Source of the DNA: an uncultured Actinomycetes bacterium | GTDB taxonomy: Bacteria; Actinomycetota; Thermoleophilia; Solirubrobacterales; 70-9 | Direction: 5' to 3' | Length of the DNA stretch: 13,932 bases | Assembly (NCBI GenBank): GCA_937907435.1 | Contig: CALCIA010000340.1 | Location: forward strand, 1-13,932 | Shown: positions 1 to 7,087 of the stretch, in pieces | Position numbering within the stretch: position 1 is the first letter of the stretch | Layout of the letters: each line of letters opens with the position of its first letter | Notes under the pieces: generated by a model | Told to the model about the DNA's origin: nothing | The model's input: only the letters and a program-made list of their open reading frames with translations | The model's database searches: none | Position numbers and translations under genes: made by a program

Positions 1-73
1 CCTCATGGGGGTCACAGCCTGCCAGGCCCCCCATGAGGAGCCCAGGCCCACCTCGACCCATCTCGGACGGCCG
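1..73. repeat. Left-end 72-nt repeat with internal hairpin, inverted copy of the right end
   Basis: Bases 2-73 match the reverse complement of 13861-13932 at 66 of 72 positions by my hand alignment. The outer part is a hairpin: arm CCTCATGGGGG at 1-11 pairs with CCCCCATGAGG at 28-38, and an inner GCCT/AGGC pair (17-20 with 24-27) sits inside the loop. The repeat lies downstream of the minus-strand FG-GAP gene, in the same orientation relative to that gene as the right copy has relative to the glycosidase gene. It could serve as a terminator, a dispersed REP-like element, or the point where an assembly broke. No protein is needed to explain it, because the short reading frame across it changes amino acids between the two copies. 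Confidence 0.8.
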
Positions 74-200
74 CCGGCGCCGCGCCCCCCCGCCCGGACG
101 GCCGCCAGCCCCACGACCCCCCGCCCGCCCCTCGCTCCGCCCGGCCCTCGAACCAACCACCACCCCCGATCCGGAGTGGAAGGGGGACTCAAGACTTGCG
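74..200. other. Non-coding C-rich spacer
   Basis: This stretch lies between the left-end repeat and the stop codon of the FG-GAP gene. It is C-rich on the plus strand with runs of CCGCC and CCCC. I see no supportable gene, promoter or hairpin in it. The plus-strand reading frames crossing it are low-complexity Pro/Arg/Ala translations, as expected by chance at this base composition. Confidence 0.5.
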
Positions 201-2702
201 TCACTGTCCGCGGCCGGGCGCCTCGACCTGGAATTTGACGGTCCGTCGCGTCGATTCGCCGGACGCGGTGGCGGAGAGGATCGCGCGGTAGCGGCCGGGC
301 CTCAGGGCTCGGTGGGCGAGCTTGGCGGTCAGGCTCACCTTGCTGAGTCCGGCGGGACGGTGTCCCAGCGTGAGGTTCAGCGTCGTCCCGCCGCCCTTGA
401 TCCGAACCCGCACGGTGGCCGGGCGGGAGAGGCGGAAGACGAGGCGCGCGCGGCGCACCTTGCCCGCGGCGTTCGCGACGAGCCTGTGTGGTGCGAGGTG
501 GGCGCCGCCGAACGTCAGGTGCGGGGAGGCGTGCGGGCGGGGCGCGCCCGCGCCGCTCCCGCCGCTCCCGCTCCCGCCCGAGCTTGCGCCACCGCCCGGG
601 TTCCCGCTCCCGCCCGGGCTCGTGCCGCCCCCGGGGCCTCCACCGCTGCCGGGGTTGTCACCGCCACCTGGGCCTCCGCCGCCACCCGGGTTTTCGCCCC
701 CGCCAGGCCCCGCTTCTTCAGCGGCGACGGTCAGCGCGAAGGCCGCCGTCCCCGTGCCCGCCAGGTCGTCCATCGTCACCGTGTAGGCCGTGCTCGGCTG
801 CGGCGCGGTCGGGGTGCCGGTGATCCGGCCGGTGGCCGGGTCGAGCGCGAGCCCTTCCGGGAGCGCCGGTTCTACCGAGAAGGTCGCGTCGCCGGTGCGC
901 TTGACGCCTTCGGGGGCGAGGTCGAGCGGGTCGCCGACCGTGGCCGAGGTCGCGCTCGGGTAGCTGACCGTCGGCGTCCCAAAGCCGAGCGCGCCGATCA
1001 GGTAGCGGTAGTAGCCGGTCCCGACCAGGACGTCGGCGCGGCCGTCGCCGTTGACGTCCCCGAGCGCGATGGTCTTGGTGCCTGCCGGCGGGTCGTGCGG
1101 GCTGGAGAAGAAGCTTTCCGAGTACTGGCCGCGGATCAGGAACCCTTCGCTCGGGTCCATCGATTCTTCGGCCTTGGGGGCGGGCAGGGTCAGTTCGCCG
1201 CGCCCACCGGCGACGCCGTAGACCACGGCCGCCTCGCCGAGGCCGGTGACGCTTCCGCCGGAGGTCACGTAGCCCGCCGACGGCGCGCCGATCACGGTGT
1301 CGTCGATCCCGTCGCCGTTGACGTCGGCCCCGCCCGCGACCGAGGTGCCGGCTTCGGCCTGTAGCGATCCCTGCGTGGGACCGTGGACGACGAAGCCCGC
1401 GGCCCCCTGCGGCCCGGTCGGCGCGAGCGTCACGGTTCCGTGCGTCGCGCCCCCGTCGACGACGTGGGCGCTTCCCGGCGTCCCTGCCCAGGGCGCGCCG
1501 ATCACGACGTCGTCGTAGCCGTCCGCGTTGACGTCCCCGGTCCCGGTGACCGAGGTGCCGGTGCCGTCCCCCGCCGCCGAGGATTCGAGCATGAACCCGA
1601 CCGCGGGGTCGATCCCGGACCGCGACAGGACGACGTTGCCGCCGCGGTGCGCCGCGCCGTAGACGACCGCCGCGTAGCCGACGAAGGTGCTGCTCCGATA
1701 GGTGCCGGTGGCGCCGACGATCACGTCGTCGATCCCGTCGCCGTTGACGTCGCCGGCCATGCCGACCGCTTCCAGGTAGCTGCCTTCTTCGGCCCCGACG
1801 ATCGCGAAGCCTTCGCCGTTCGCGGTCACCGAGCCGAGTTCCACCGTCGGCCGTTCCCCTTCCCGCCCGTAGACGACGAAGGCGGCGCCGGTGTTGTAGG
1901 GCGAGGCGGGATCGTTCGGGTCGTAGCCGCTGTCGCCGATCACGAGGTCGTCGATGCCGTCGCCGTTCACGTCCTCGCCGCCCGCGAGCGAGGCCCCGGC
2001 GTTGTCGGCCGTTCGCAGGCCTTTCAGCATGAAGCCGACGTCTTCCGGCAGCCCCGCTTCGGTGAGTTCGACCGTCCCGTCGTGCGGCCCGCCGTAGATG
2101 ACGAAGGCGCCGCCGTAGTTGTGGGCGATCCCGTTGGCGCCGACGACGATGTCGTCGTAGCCGTCGCCGTTGACGTCGCCCGCGTCGGCGACGGCGCGGC
2201 CCGCGAGCAGTTCGCTGCCGCTCGGGGCGACGATCCGGAACCCCTGCGAGGCGGGGATTTCGCCGTCGGCGGCGAGCGTGACTTTCGTCGGTTCGCCGTC
2301 TTCGGTGCCGTAGATGACGTACGCGCCGCCCGCCTTGCTGATCGGATCGCTCGCGCCGAGGATCATGTCGTCGATCCCGTCGCCGTTGACGTCCCCGACC
2401 GCGACGCTGGAGGCGAGGCGCGAGGTGGTGAGCGGGCCGAAGACCTGCAGGTTGGTCGTCGCCAGCGCCGCGACGGCGCCGCTCTGCTGAGGCAGCGCGG
2501 CGGCCGCCGGGGAAGCGCCGGCGAGCAGCGCGAGGGCGGAGGCGGCGAGCGCGACGAGGACGAGCGCCGGAGCGCGGCGGGCGGCCGCGGGAAGGGCGCG
2601 GCAGGTGGACGTGAGGAGGGCCCGGCGGGCAGGTGCGGGGAGGGTGCGGCGGGCGGCCGTGCGGAGGGCGGTCCGGGGACGGACGCGGGTGCGGCGGAGC
2701 AT
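201..2702 (-). CDS. Secreted seven-FG-GAP (integrin-alpha-like) beta-propeller protein
   Basis: An 833-residue exported protein, probably a cell-surface or extracellular calcium-binding beta-propeller; its ligand is unknown. It has an unusually long Arg/Ala-rich start (residues 1-45), a hydrophobic core (46-62) and an Ala-rich likely signal-peptidase site near 68. Seven FG-GAP repeats follow, with calcium-loop motifs of the DVNGDGIDD type at 104, 176, 244, 318, 390 (DVNADGYDD), 460 and 549 (DVNGDGRAD), spaced about 70 residues apart. A putative-Ig (He_PIG-like) domain ('LPEGLALDPATGRITGTP') spans about 585-660. A Gly/Pro/Ser linker (664-720) leads to a C-terminal beta-sandwich module ('RARLVFRLSRPATVRVRI') that I associate with Solirubrobacterales exported proteins. 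No ATG, GTG or TTG codon lies between residue 1 and the hydrophobic core, so 2702 is the best start even though its ribosome site is weak. It is transcribed divergently from the LAL regulator. Confidence 0.88.
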   Translation of the reverse strand: MLRRTRVRPRTALRTAARRTLPAPARRALLTSTCRALPAAARRAPALVLVALAASALALLAGASPAAAALPQQSGAVAALATTNLQVFGPLTTSRLASSVAVGDVNGDGIDDMILGASDPISKAGGAYVIYGTEDGEPTKVTLAADGEIPASQGFRIVAPSGSELLAGRAVADAGDVNGDGYDDIVVGANGIAHNYGGAFVIYGGPHDGTVELTEAGLPEDVGFMLKGLRTADNAGASLAGGEDVNGDGIDDLVIGDSGYDPNDPASPYNTGAAFVVYGREGERPTVELGSVTANGEGFAIVGAEEGSYLEAVGMAGDVNGDGIDDVIVGATGTYRSSTFVGYAAVVYGAAHRGGNVVLSRSGIDPAVGFMLESSAAGDGTGTSVTGTGDVNADGYDDVVIGAPWAGTPGSAHVVDGGATHGTVTLAPTGPQGAAGFVVHGPTQGSLQAEAGTSVAGGADVNGDGIDDTVIGAPSAGYVTSGGSVTGLGEAAVVYGVAGGRGELTLPAPKAEESMDPSEGFLIRGQYSESFFSSPHDPPAGTKTIALGDVNGDGRADVLVGTGYYRYLIGALGFGTPTVSYPSATSATVGDPLDLAPEGVKRTGDATFSVEPALPEGLALDPATGRITGTPTAPQPSTAYTVTMDDLAGTGTAAFALTVAAEEAGPGGGENPGGGGGPGGGDNPGSGGGPGGGTSPGGSGNPGGGASSGGSGSGGSGAGAPRPHASPHLTFGGAHLAPHRLVANAAGKVRRARLVFRLSRPATVRVRIKGGGTTLNLTLGHRPAGLSKVSLTAKLAHRALRPGRYRAILSATASGESTRRTVKFQVEAPGRGQ
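543..713 (-). repeat. Gly/Pro-rich linker coding repeat
   Basis: This encodes residues 664-720 of the FG-GAP protein: tandem imperfect units such as PGGGENPGGG, PGGGDNPGSG and PGGGTSPGGS, followed by a Gly/Ser tail. It is probably a flexible spacer between the propeller/Ig part and the C-terminal module. The DNA is an imperfect short-period repeat, so its length may vary between strains. Confidence 0.75.
1032..2393 (-). repeat. Seven FG-GAP calcium-loop repeats within the CDS
   Basis: The calcium-binding loop recurs seven times and is nearly identical at DNA level: the plus strand repeatedly reads GTCGTCGATCCCGTCGCCGT followed by TGACGTC (for example near 1300, 1726 and 2368). Seven repeats of about 70 residues are the number expected for a complete integrin-alpha-like seven-bladed propeller, which suggests the domain is intact and not truncated. 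Confidence 0.85.
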
Positions 2703-2732
2703 GGCGCGAGCCTGTCGATCCGTCCACGCGCG

Positions 2733-2776
2733 CGCATCGGCCGACCCCTCCTGATCTTTCGCGGCATACCCTCCGA
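2733..2776 (-). promoter_or_regulatory. Three-block upstream element of the FG-GAP gene (copy 1)
   Basis: Read on the minus strand, it consists of TCGGAGGG, 9 nt, AAAGATCAGG, 9 nt, CCGATGCG, then exactly 30 nt to the ATG. The same three blocks, with spacings of 9 and 8 nt and the same 30-nt distance, lie upstream of the gene starting at 8817. A (G)GAAA-like -35 followed about 16-17 nt later by CGATGC resembles an ECF-sigma promoter; that reading is inference. This copy lies in the divergent gap to the LAL regulator and overlaps that gene's likely -10. Confidence 0.6.
2767..2772 (+). promoter_or_regulatory. Likely -10 (TACCCT) of the LAL regulator, leaderless-type spacing
   Basis: TACCCT fits the actinobacterial TANNNT -10 and sits 8 nt before the ATG at 2781, so transcription would begin at or very near the start codon. 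No convincing -35 was seen. Three other plus-strand genes in the window show the same arrangement. Confidence 0.45.
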
Positions 2777-2780
2777 GGCG

Positions 2781-5639
2781 ATGGCCGGGGAACTGCTGGA
2801 GCGGGAGTCGGAGCTGGCGGTGCTGAGCGAGGTGCTGGGCGCGGCGCGGTCGGGGCGCGGCGGCGTCGCCCTGGTCGAAGGCCCGGCGGGGATCGGCAAG
2901 TCGCGCCTTCTCGACGCCGCCCGCGCCGCGGCCGAGGCGGCGGGGATGGAGGTGCTGCGGGCGACCGGCCGCGAGCTCGAGACCGAGGCCTCCTTCGGCG
3001 TCGCCGCCGAGCTCTTCGAGCCGCCCCCGGCGAGCGCCGGCGGGCGCGGCGGCGCGGCGCGGGGACGGTCCCGCCCGGCGCCCTCCCCCCTCGACCCCGC
3101 CGCGGCGCCCGCGGCCGACTCGCCCGCGCTCCTGCGCGACCTCTACTGGTTCGCGGTCGACCTCGCCGGGGACGCCGGGCTGGCGATCCTGATCGACGAC
3201 GCGCAGTGGTGCGACCGCCCCTCGCTCGCCTTCCTCGCCCACCTCGCGGCGCGCGCAGACGAGGCGCCGATCGCGCTCCTCCTCGCCATCCGCAGCGGCG
3301 CGCCGGTCGCCGCCGCCGATGCGCTTGCGGCGCTGCGCGGCGCCGCCGGACGGGTGGTGCGCCCGCGGCCGCTCGGGCCCGACGCCGTCGCCGCCCTCGT
3401 CCGCGCCGAGCTGCCCGACGCCGACGACGCCCTGGTCGCCGCCTGCGGCGAGGTCACGGCCGGCAACCCGTTCATGGTGATCGAGCTCGGCCGCATGCTG
3501 CGGATCGAAGCGGTGCCGCCGACCGCCGACTCGGTCGCCGCCGTGCGCGCCCTCGTCCCCGAGACCGTCATGCACACGCTGCTCACCCAGCTCGGCCGCC
3601 TCGGCGAGGGGCCCGAGGCGATCGCCGCCGCCGCGGCGGTCCTCGGGGACGGCGCGCCGCTGCGCCAGGTCGGCGCCCTCGCCAAGGTCGACGCGGCGAC
3701 GGCCGAGCGCGCCGCCGACACCCTCGCCGCCGCCGGCATCCTCGCCCGCGGCGAGCCGATCCGCTTCGCCCACCCGCTGATCGCCACCGCGGTCCGCGCC
3801 GACCTCAGCGACTTCGCCCGCGCCCGCGCCCACCGCGAGGCCGCCGCCCTGCTCGCCGCCGAGGGCGCGCCGCTGCGCGAGGTCGCCGCCCACCTGCTGG
3901 CGACCCGGCCCGACGCCGACCCCTGGGTCCTCGCGACCCTGCGCGAGGCCGCCGCGCGCGCCGTCGCCCAGGGCGATCCCGCCGCCGCGTCCCACCTGCT
4001 GGCCCGCGCGGTCGCCGAGCCGCCGCCGGCGGAGCGCCGCGGCGAGGTGCTGCTGGAGCTCGCCGAGGCCGAGGCGCTGGCCGGGGACACCACCGCCGCC
4101 GGCCACGTCGAGGAGGCGCTCGCGGCGCTGCCCGCGGGGCCCGCCCGGGGACGGGCGCTGCGCTCGCTCGGCCGCATCCGCTTCGCCGCCGGGGAGCACG
4201 CGGTCGCCGCCGGGGCGCTGGAAGAGGCCCTCGGCGCGCTCGACGCGGAGGGCGCCGAGGGCCAGGCGATCCTCGGCGAGTACCTCACCATCAACCGCTT
4301 CCAGGCGCCGTTGATGGCCGCCGCCGTGCGCCGCCTCGGCCCGATCGTCGAGGCGACCCGCGCCGGGGACCCGCCCGCCGACCCGGTCCTCCTCGTCCAC
4401 GCCGTGCTCAGCCTGGCGCTGGCGGGGGAGGCGCCGGCGCGGGTCCGCGAGCTGGCCGAGCGCGCCGCCTCGCGGCTCGACCCGGACCTCGACGTCGCCG
4501 CCTACTCGCTGCCGAGCGGGATGCTGGTGCAGGCGCTCTGCGCCGTCGACGCGACCGACCTCGCCGACCGGATCGCGGCGTCGTCCCTGGACGCGGCGCG
4601 CCGGCGCGGCTCGTTCATCGCCTCCACCGCCGCCAGCTACCACCGGGCGATCCCGCGCTTCCACCGCGGCGAGCTGGCCGACGCGCTGGCCGACCTCGGC
4701 CAGGCCCAGGCGACCCGCGAAGAGGGCTGGGAGGCGGGCGTCGCCTGGCCGCTCTCGCTGCAGGCGCACCTCCAGCTCGAGCGCGGCGCGCTCACGGCGG
4801 CGCGCGAATCGGTGGCGGGCGTCGCGGCCGCGGAGGGGTCGATGGAACGGGCGGTGCTCGACTTCGCCGACGCCGCGGTGGCGCTTGCCGAGCGCGAGCC
4901 CGCCGCCGCCCTTCGCGCCGCCGAGGCGGCCGGGGCGCTGCTGGGCGGCGAGTTCGGAATCGACAGCCCCGGCCTGCTGCCCTGGCGGCGGCCGGCGGCG
5001 CTCGCGGCGCTCATGCTCGGGGACGACGGGCGAGCCCGGGCGCTGGCCGAGGAGCAGCTGGCGCTCGCCCGCGCCGACGACGGGAGGGCCCCGACGCCGG
5101 CCGAGGAGGAGCCGGCGCTCGCCCCCATCGCGCCGCGCCCGCTCGCCCTGGCGCTCCGCACCGCCGCGGCGGTCGGCGCGGGCGATCCCGTCGCGCTGCT
5201 CGAAGAGGCGCGGGCGGTGCTGGACGACGACGAGCCGCGGCTCGAGCGCGCCCACGTCCTGGCCGAACTCGGCGCCGCGATGCGCCGGGCGCGCCGCCGC
5301 CGCGATTGCCAGGAGCCGCTCCGCGAAGCGCTTCAGCTCGCCGACGCGATGGGCACCCGCGCCCTGGCGGAGACGGCGCTGGAGGAGCTGCGGGCGACCG
5401 GCGCCCGGCCCCGCCGCGCGGCCTTCAGCGGCGTCGACTCCCTGACCCCGGCCGAGCTCCGCGTCGCCCGCCTCGCCGCCGAGGGCCTCACCAACCGCGA
5501 GATCGCCCAGGAGCTCTTCGTCACCGCGAAGACGGTCCAGACCCACCTCTCGAGCGTCTACCGCAAGCTCGACGCCGCCTCCCGCCAGGAGCTCCCGCGC
5601 CTGCTGGCGCCCACCGGGGCCGACACCCCCGCCCGCTGA
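2781..5639 (+). CDS. LAL-family (large ATP-binding) LuxR transcriptional regulator
   Basis: A 952-residue cytoplasmic regulator with an N-terminal AAA/STAND-type ATPase, a long helical middle and a C-terminal LuxR helix-turn-helix. The Walker A motif is GPAGIGKS (residues 34-41) and the Walker B motif is ILIDDAQW (136-143). Residues from about 330 to 870 are Ala/Leu/Glu-rich helical repeats resembling TPRs, usual in this family. The HTH (885-952) contains 'LTPAELRVARLAAEGLTNRE' and the recognition segment 'TAKTVQTHLSSVYRKL'. The length is normal for the MalT/LAL class. The start at 2781 places the ATPase motif at the expected position. It is divergent from the FG-GAP gene with a 78-nt gap, so control of that gene is a reasonable but unproven inference. 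The inducer is unknown. It ends 65 nt before the palindromic terminator at 5705. Confidence 0.93.
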   Translation: MAGELLERESELAVLSEVLGAARSGRGGVALVEGPAGIGKSRLLDAARAAAEAAGMEVLRATGRELETEASFGVAAELFEPPPASAGGRGGAARGRSRPAPSPLDPAAAPAADSPALLRDLYWFAVDLAGDAGLAILIDDAQWCDRPSLAFLAHLAARADEAPIALLLAIRSGAPVAAADALAALRGAAGRVVRPRPLGPDAVAALVRAELPDADDALVAACGEVTAGNPFMVIELGRMLRIEAVPPTADSVAAVRALVPETVMHTLLTQLGRLGEGPEAIAAAAAVLGDGAPLRQVGALAKVDAATAERAADTLAAAGILARGEPIRFAHPLIATAVRADLSDFARARAHREAAALLAAEGAPLREVAAHLLATRPDADPWVLATLREAAARAVAQGDPAAASHLLARAVAEPPPAERRGEVLLELAEAEALAGDTTAAGHVEEALAALPAGPARGRALRSLGRIRFAAGEHAVAAGALEEALGALDAEGAEGQAILGEYLTINRFQAPLMAAAVRRLGPIVEATRAGDPPADPVLLVHAVLSLALAGEAPARVRELAERAASRLDPDLDVAAYSLPSGMLVQALCAVDATDLADRIAASSLDAARRRGSFIASTAASYHRAIPRFHRGELADALADLGQAQATREEGWEAGVAWPLSLQAHLQLERGALTAARESVAGVAAAEGSMERAVLDFADAAVALAEREPAAALRAAEAAGALLGGEFGIDSPGLLPWRRPAALAALMLGDDGRARALAEEQLALARADDGRAPTPAEEEPALAPIAPRPLALALRTAAAVGAGDPVALLEEARAVLDDDEPRLERAHVLAELGAAMRRARRRRDCQEPLREALQLADAMGTRALAETALEELRATGARPRRAAFSGVDSLTPAELRVARLAAEGLTNREIAQELFVTAKTVQTHLSSVYRKLDAASRQELPRLLAPTGADTPAR

Positions 5640-5704
5640 CGCCCCGCGCCGCTCACCCCTCCGCGTCGAACGCGCGCCCACTGCTCAGATTCACCCGACC
5701 AAGA

Positions 5705-5728
5705 TTTGGTCCCCTATAGGGGACCAAA
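5705..5728. terminator. 24-nt perfect palindrome between convergent genes
   Basis: Arm TTTGGTCCCC (5705-5714), centre TATA, arm GGGGACCAAA (5719-5728); the whole is self-complementary. It lies 65 nt after the LAL regulator stop and 55 nt after the stop of the convergent collagen-like gene, so it is well placed as a bidirectional terminator. There is no U-tract on either side. A palindromic protein-binding site is an alternative. Confidence 0.65.
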
Positions 5729-5783
5729 CTCATGCAGCGCGATCGGGGCGGTCCGGTGTCCCGGAGTCGATCCTCTTGCGCGC

Positions 5784-6866
5784 TCAGCCGAGGCAGCTGA
5801 CCGAGGCGACCAGCCGCTGCGAAGGCCTGGCGCCGCGGGCGCTCACCGTGACCGCCCAGGCATCGGCGCCGCGTGGCTCGTCGGCGGTGACCGCGAGCGA
5901 GCGCACCGTGCCTTTGCCGCGCAGCGAGTAGCCGCCGGCGATCGCGGTCGAGCCTCCCGGGCAGTGGGCGACGGCGGTGGCGTCGCCGTCGGCACCGAGC
6001 GCCACCGGGGCGCTCGTGCCGTGGACGACCCGACCCCCGGCGCCGCGCGGCCCCGCCGGTCCCCTCGGCCCGGCCGGCCCGCGTTCGCCCGCCGGCCCGC
6101 GCTCCCCGGCCGGCCCCGCGGGTCCACGCTCGCCCGCCGGCCCCGCCGGCCCCGGCGGGCCGACCACGGGAGGTGCTTCGGCTTCGACCATCAGGCACCC
6201 GCGACAGCCGACCTCGTCGCCGTTCGGCGCGGTGACGAGCACGTCCCGGGGCCCGGTCGCGGCGCCCGGGGCGACGGTCACGGTCGCGTCGAGGCGCTGT
6301 TCGGTCCCCGCCGCGGCGGTCGTCACCGTGACCCCTTCGCCGGAGACCGCCACCGTGCCGCCCGCCAGGCCCTGGCCGAAGATCGCCAGCGAGTGCGGAT
6401 CGCCTCCCGTCGTTACGTCGGGCGGGGTGAGCCCGGAGATGCTGGGGCCGCGTTCGGGGCAGGGGCGCTCGAAGGGCAGGTCGGCGACGGCGAAGTCGGC
6501 GGGTTCGCCCGCGACCCCGTCGATCACCCAGGACAGTGGGGGCGATCCGGCGGCGCGGGTCAGGTCGAAGGAGCCGATGCCGGGGATGAACTGGTCCGGC
6601 TGGCCGGAGTCGGGAGGCGGCGGGGTGAAGTAGTTGTCATCGCCCGGCGGAATGCCTTCGATGGTGAGGTTGAGGTTGCGGTAGCCGAAGCGGATGGTCG
6701 CGCTGTTGGCCTGGGCGTGGTAGGTGGTGCAGACGACCCCGGTCCCGTAGGTGACGGCGCTCGCGGCGCTCGGCGCGCCGAGCGCCGCCGCGGCGAGCAG
6801 GGCCGGAAGGACGAGCAGGAGGAGACCGCGCCGGGTCCAGGGACGATGCGCGCGCGAGGCGGTCAC
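5784..6866 (-). CDS. Secreted collagen-like protein with IPT/TIG-type domain
   Basis: A 360-residue exported protein with a GTG start. Residues 1-37 form a signal peptide (WTRR then a Leu/Ala core, ending SAASA). Residues 38-135 are a beta-rich domain with 'FGYRNLNLTIEG' and 'LSWVIDGVAGEP', a type I associate with actinobacterial exported proteins. Residues 141-228 look like an IPT/TIG immunoglobulin-like fold ('SISGLTPPDVTTGGDPHSL'). A collagen-like run of 14 Gly-X-Y triplets (236-277), rich in GPA, GER and GPR, could trimerise. The C-terminal domain (280-360) has paired cysteines ('HCPGGSTAIAGGYSL' and 'VSCLG'), as often follows bacterial collagen-like stretches. The start overlaps the previous stop as GTGA, so translation is probably coupled. 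It is the last gene of the operon from 8817. Confidence 0.85.
   Translation of the reverse strand: MTASRAHRPWTRRGLLLLVLPALLAAAALGAPSAASAVTYGTGVVCTTYHAQANSATIRFGYRNLNLTIEGIPPGDDNYFTPPPPDSGQPDQFIPGIGSFDLTRAAGSPPLSWVIDGVAGEPADFAVADLPFERPCPERGPSISGLTPPDVTTGGDPHSLAIFGQGLAGGTVAVSGEGVTVTTAAAGTEQRLDATVTVAPGAATGPRDVLVTAPNGDEVGCRGCLMVEAEAPPVVGPPGPAGPAGERGPAGPAGERGPAGERGPAGPRGPAGPRGAGGRVVHGTSAPVALGADGDATAVAHCPGGSTAIAGGYSLRGKGTVRSLAVTADEPRGADAWAVTVSARGARPSQRLVASVSCLG
6036..6161 (-). repeat. Collagen-like Gly-X-Y coding repeat (14 triplets)
   Basis: This encodes residues 236-277 of the collagen-like protein as GPP, GPA, GPA, GER and so on. The DNA is a 9- to 27-nt imperfect tandem repeat of CCGGCCGG/CCCGCCGG character, a likely site of length variation and of assembly error. 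Fourteen triplets is short beside many bacterial collagens. Confidence 0.85.
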
Positions 6867-7087
6867 GGTTGCTCCCCGTCGGTCGCCGCAAGGCTCCCGT
6901 CCTCGGCCCGGTCCCCGCGCGCCGCCGCCAGCGCCAGCTCGATCGCGCGGGTCAGCCCGACCCAGCCGCTGAACGGGGAGGTCGCGCCGGATGAGGCGGT
7001 CAGGGTGCCGGCGGGCGCGGCGGAGCTGGGATCGAGGTCGAGGATCAGGCGCACGGGCCTCGCCTCGGCGGGGAGCGCCGCGCTCAT
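6863..7087 (-). CDS. Small protein of unknown function in a translationally coupled operon
   Basis: A 74-residue, probably cytoplasmic protein with no signal peptide or membrane segment. Its ATG (7087) overlaps the upstream stop as ATGA, and its own TGA overlaps the downstream GTG start as GTGA. This double overlap is the main evidence that it is a real gene. Visible parts are a predicted beta-strand 'PVRLILDLDP', a Gly/Ser-containing turn, then 'SPFSGWVGLTRAIELALAAA', which reads as a conserved-looking PFSGW motif followed by an amphipathic helix. I have a weak impression that short actinobacterial proteins with a PF-GW-IE pattern exist, but I can name no function. Position suggests a role tied to making or controlling the two secreted proteins around it. 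Confidence 0.7.
   Translation of the reverse strand: MSAALPAEARPVRLILDLDPSSAAPAGTLTASSGATSPFSGWVGLTRAIELALAAARGDRAEDGSLAATDGEQP

Noticed and set aside
5..238. Short peptides starting MGVTACQ encoded across both end repeats
   Set aside because: The copies differ by several amino-acid-changing substitutions within a hairpin sequence, and both frames run into low-complexity or antisense sequence, so coding is not supported.
201..5681. A single minus-strand open frame of over 1,800 codons spanning the FG-GAP gene and the whole LAL regulator antisense
   Set aside because: The part beyond 2702 is an antisense shadow of the regulator: Gly/Arg/Asp-rich with no domain, while the plus strand carries clear Walker and HTH motifs. 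Absence of stops follows from the high GC.
6036..6161. Possible CRISPR-like or intergenic repeat array
   Set aside because: The periodicity is the 3-residue Gly-X-Y pattern in the frame of the collagen-like gene, with no spacers.
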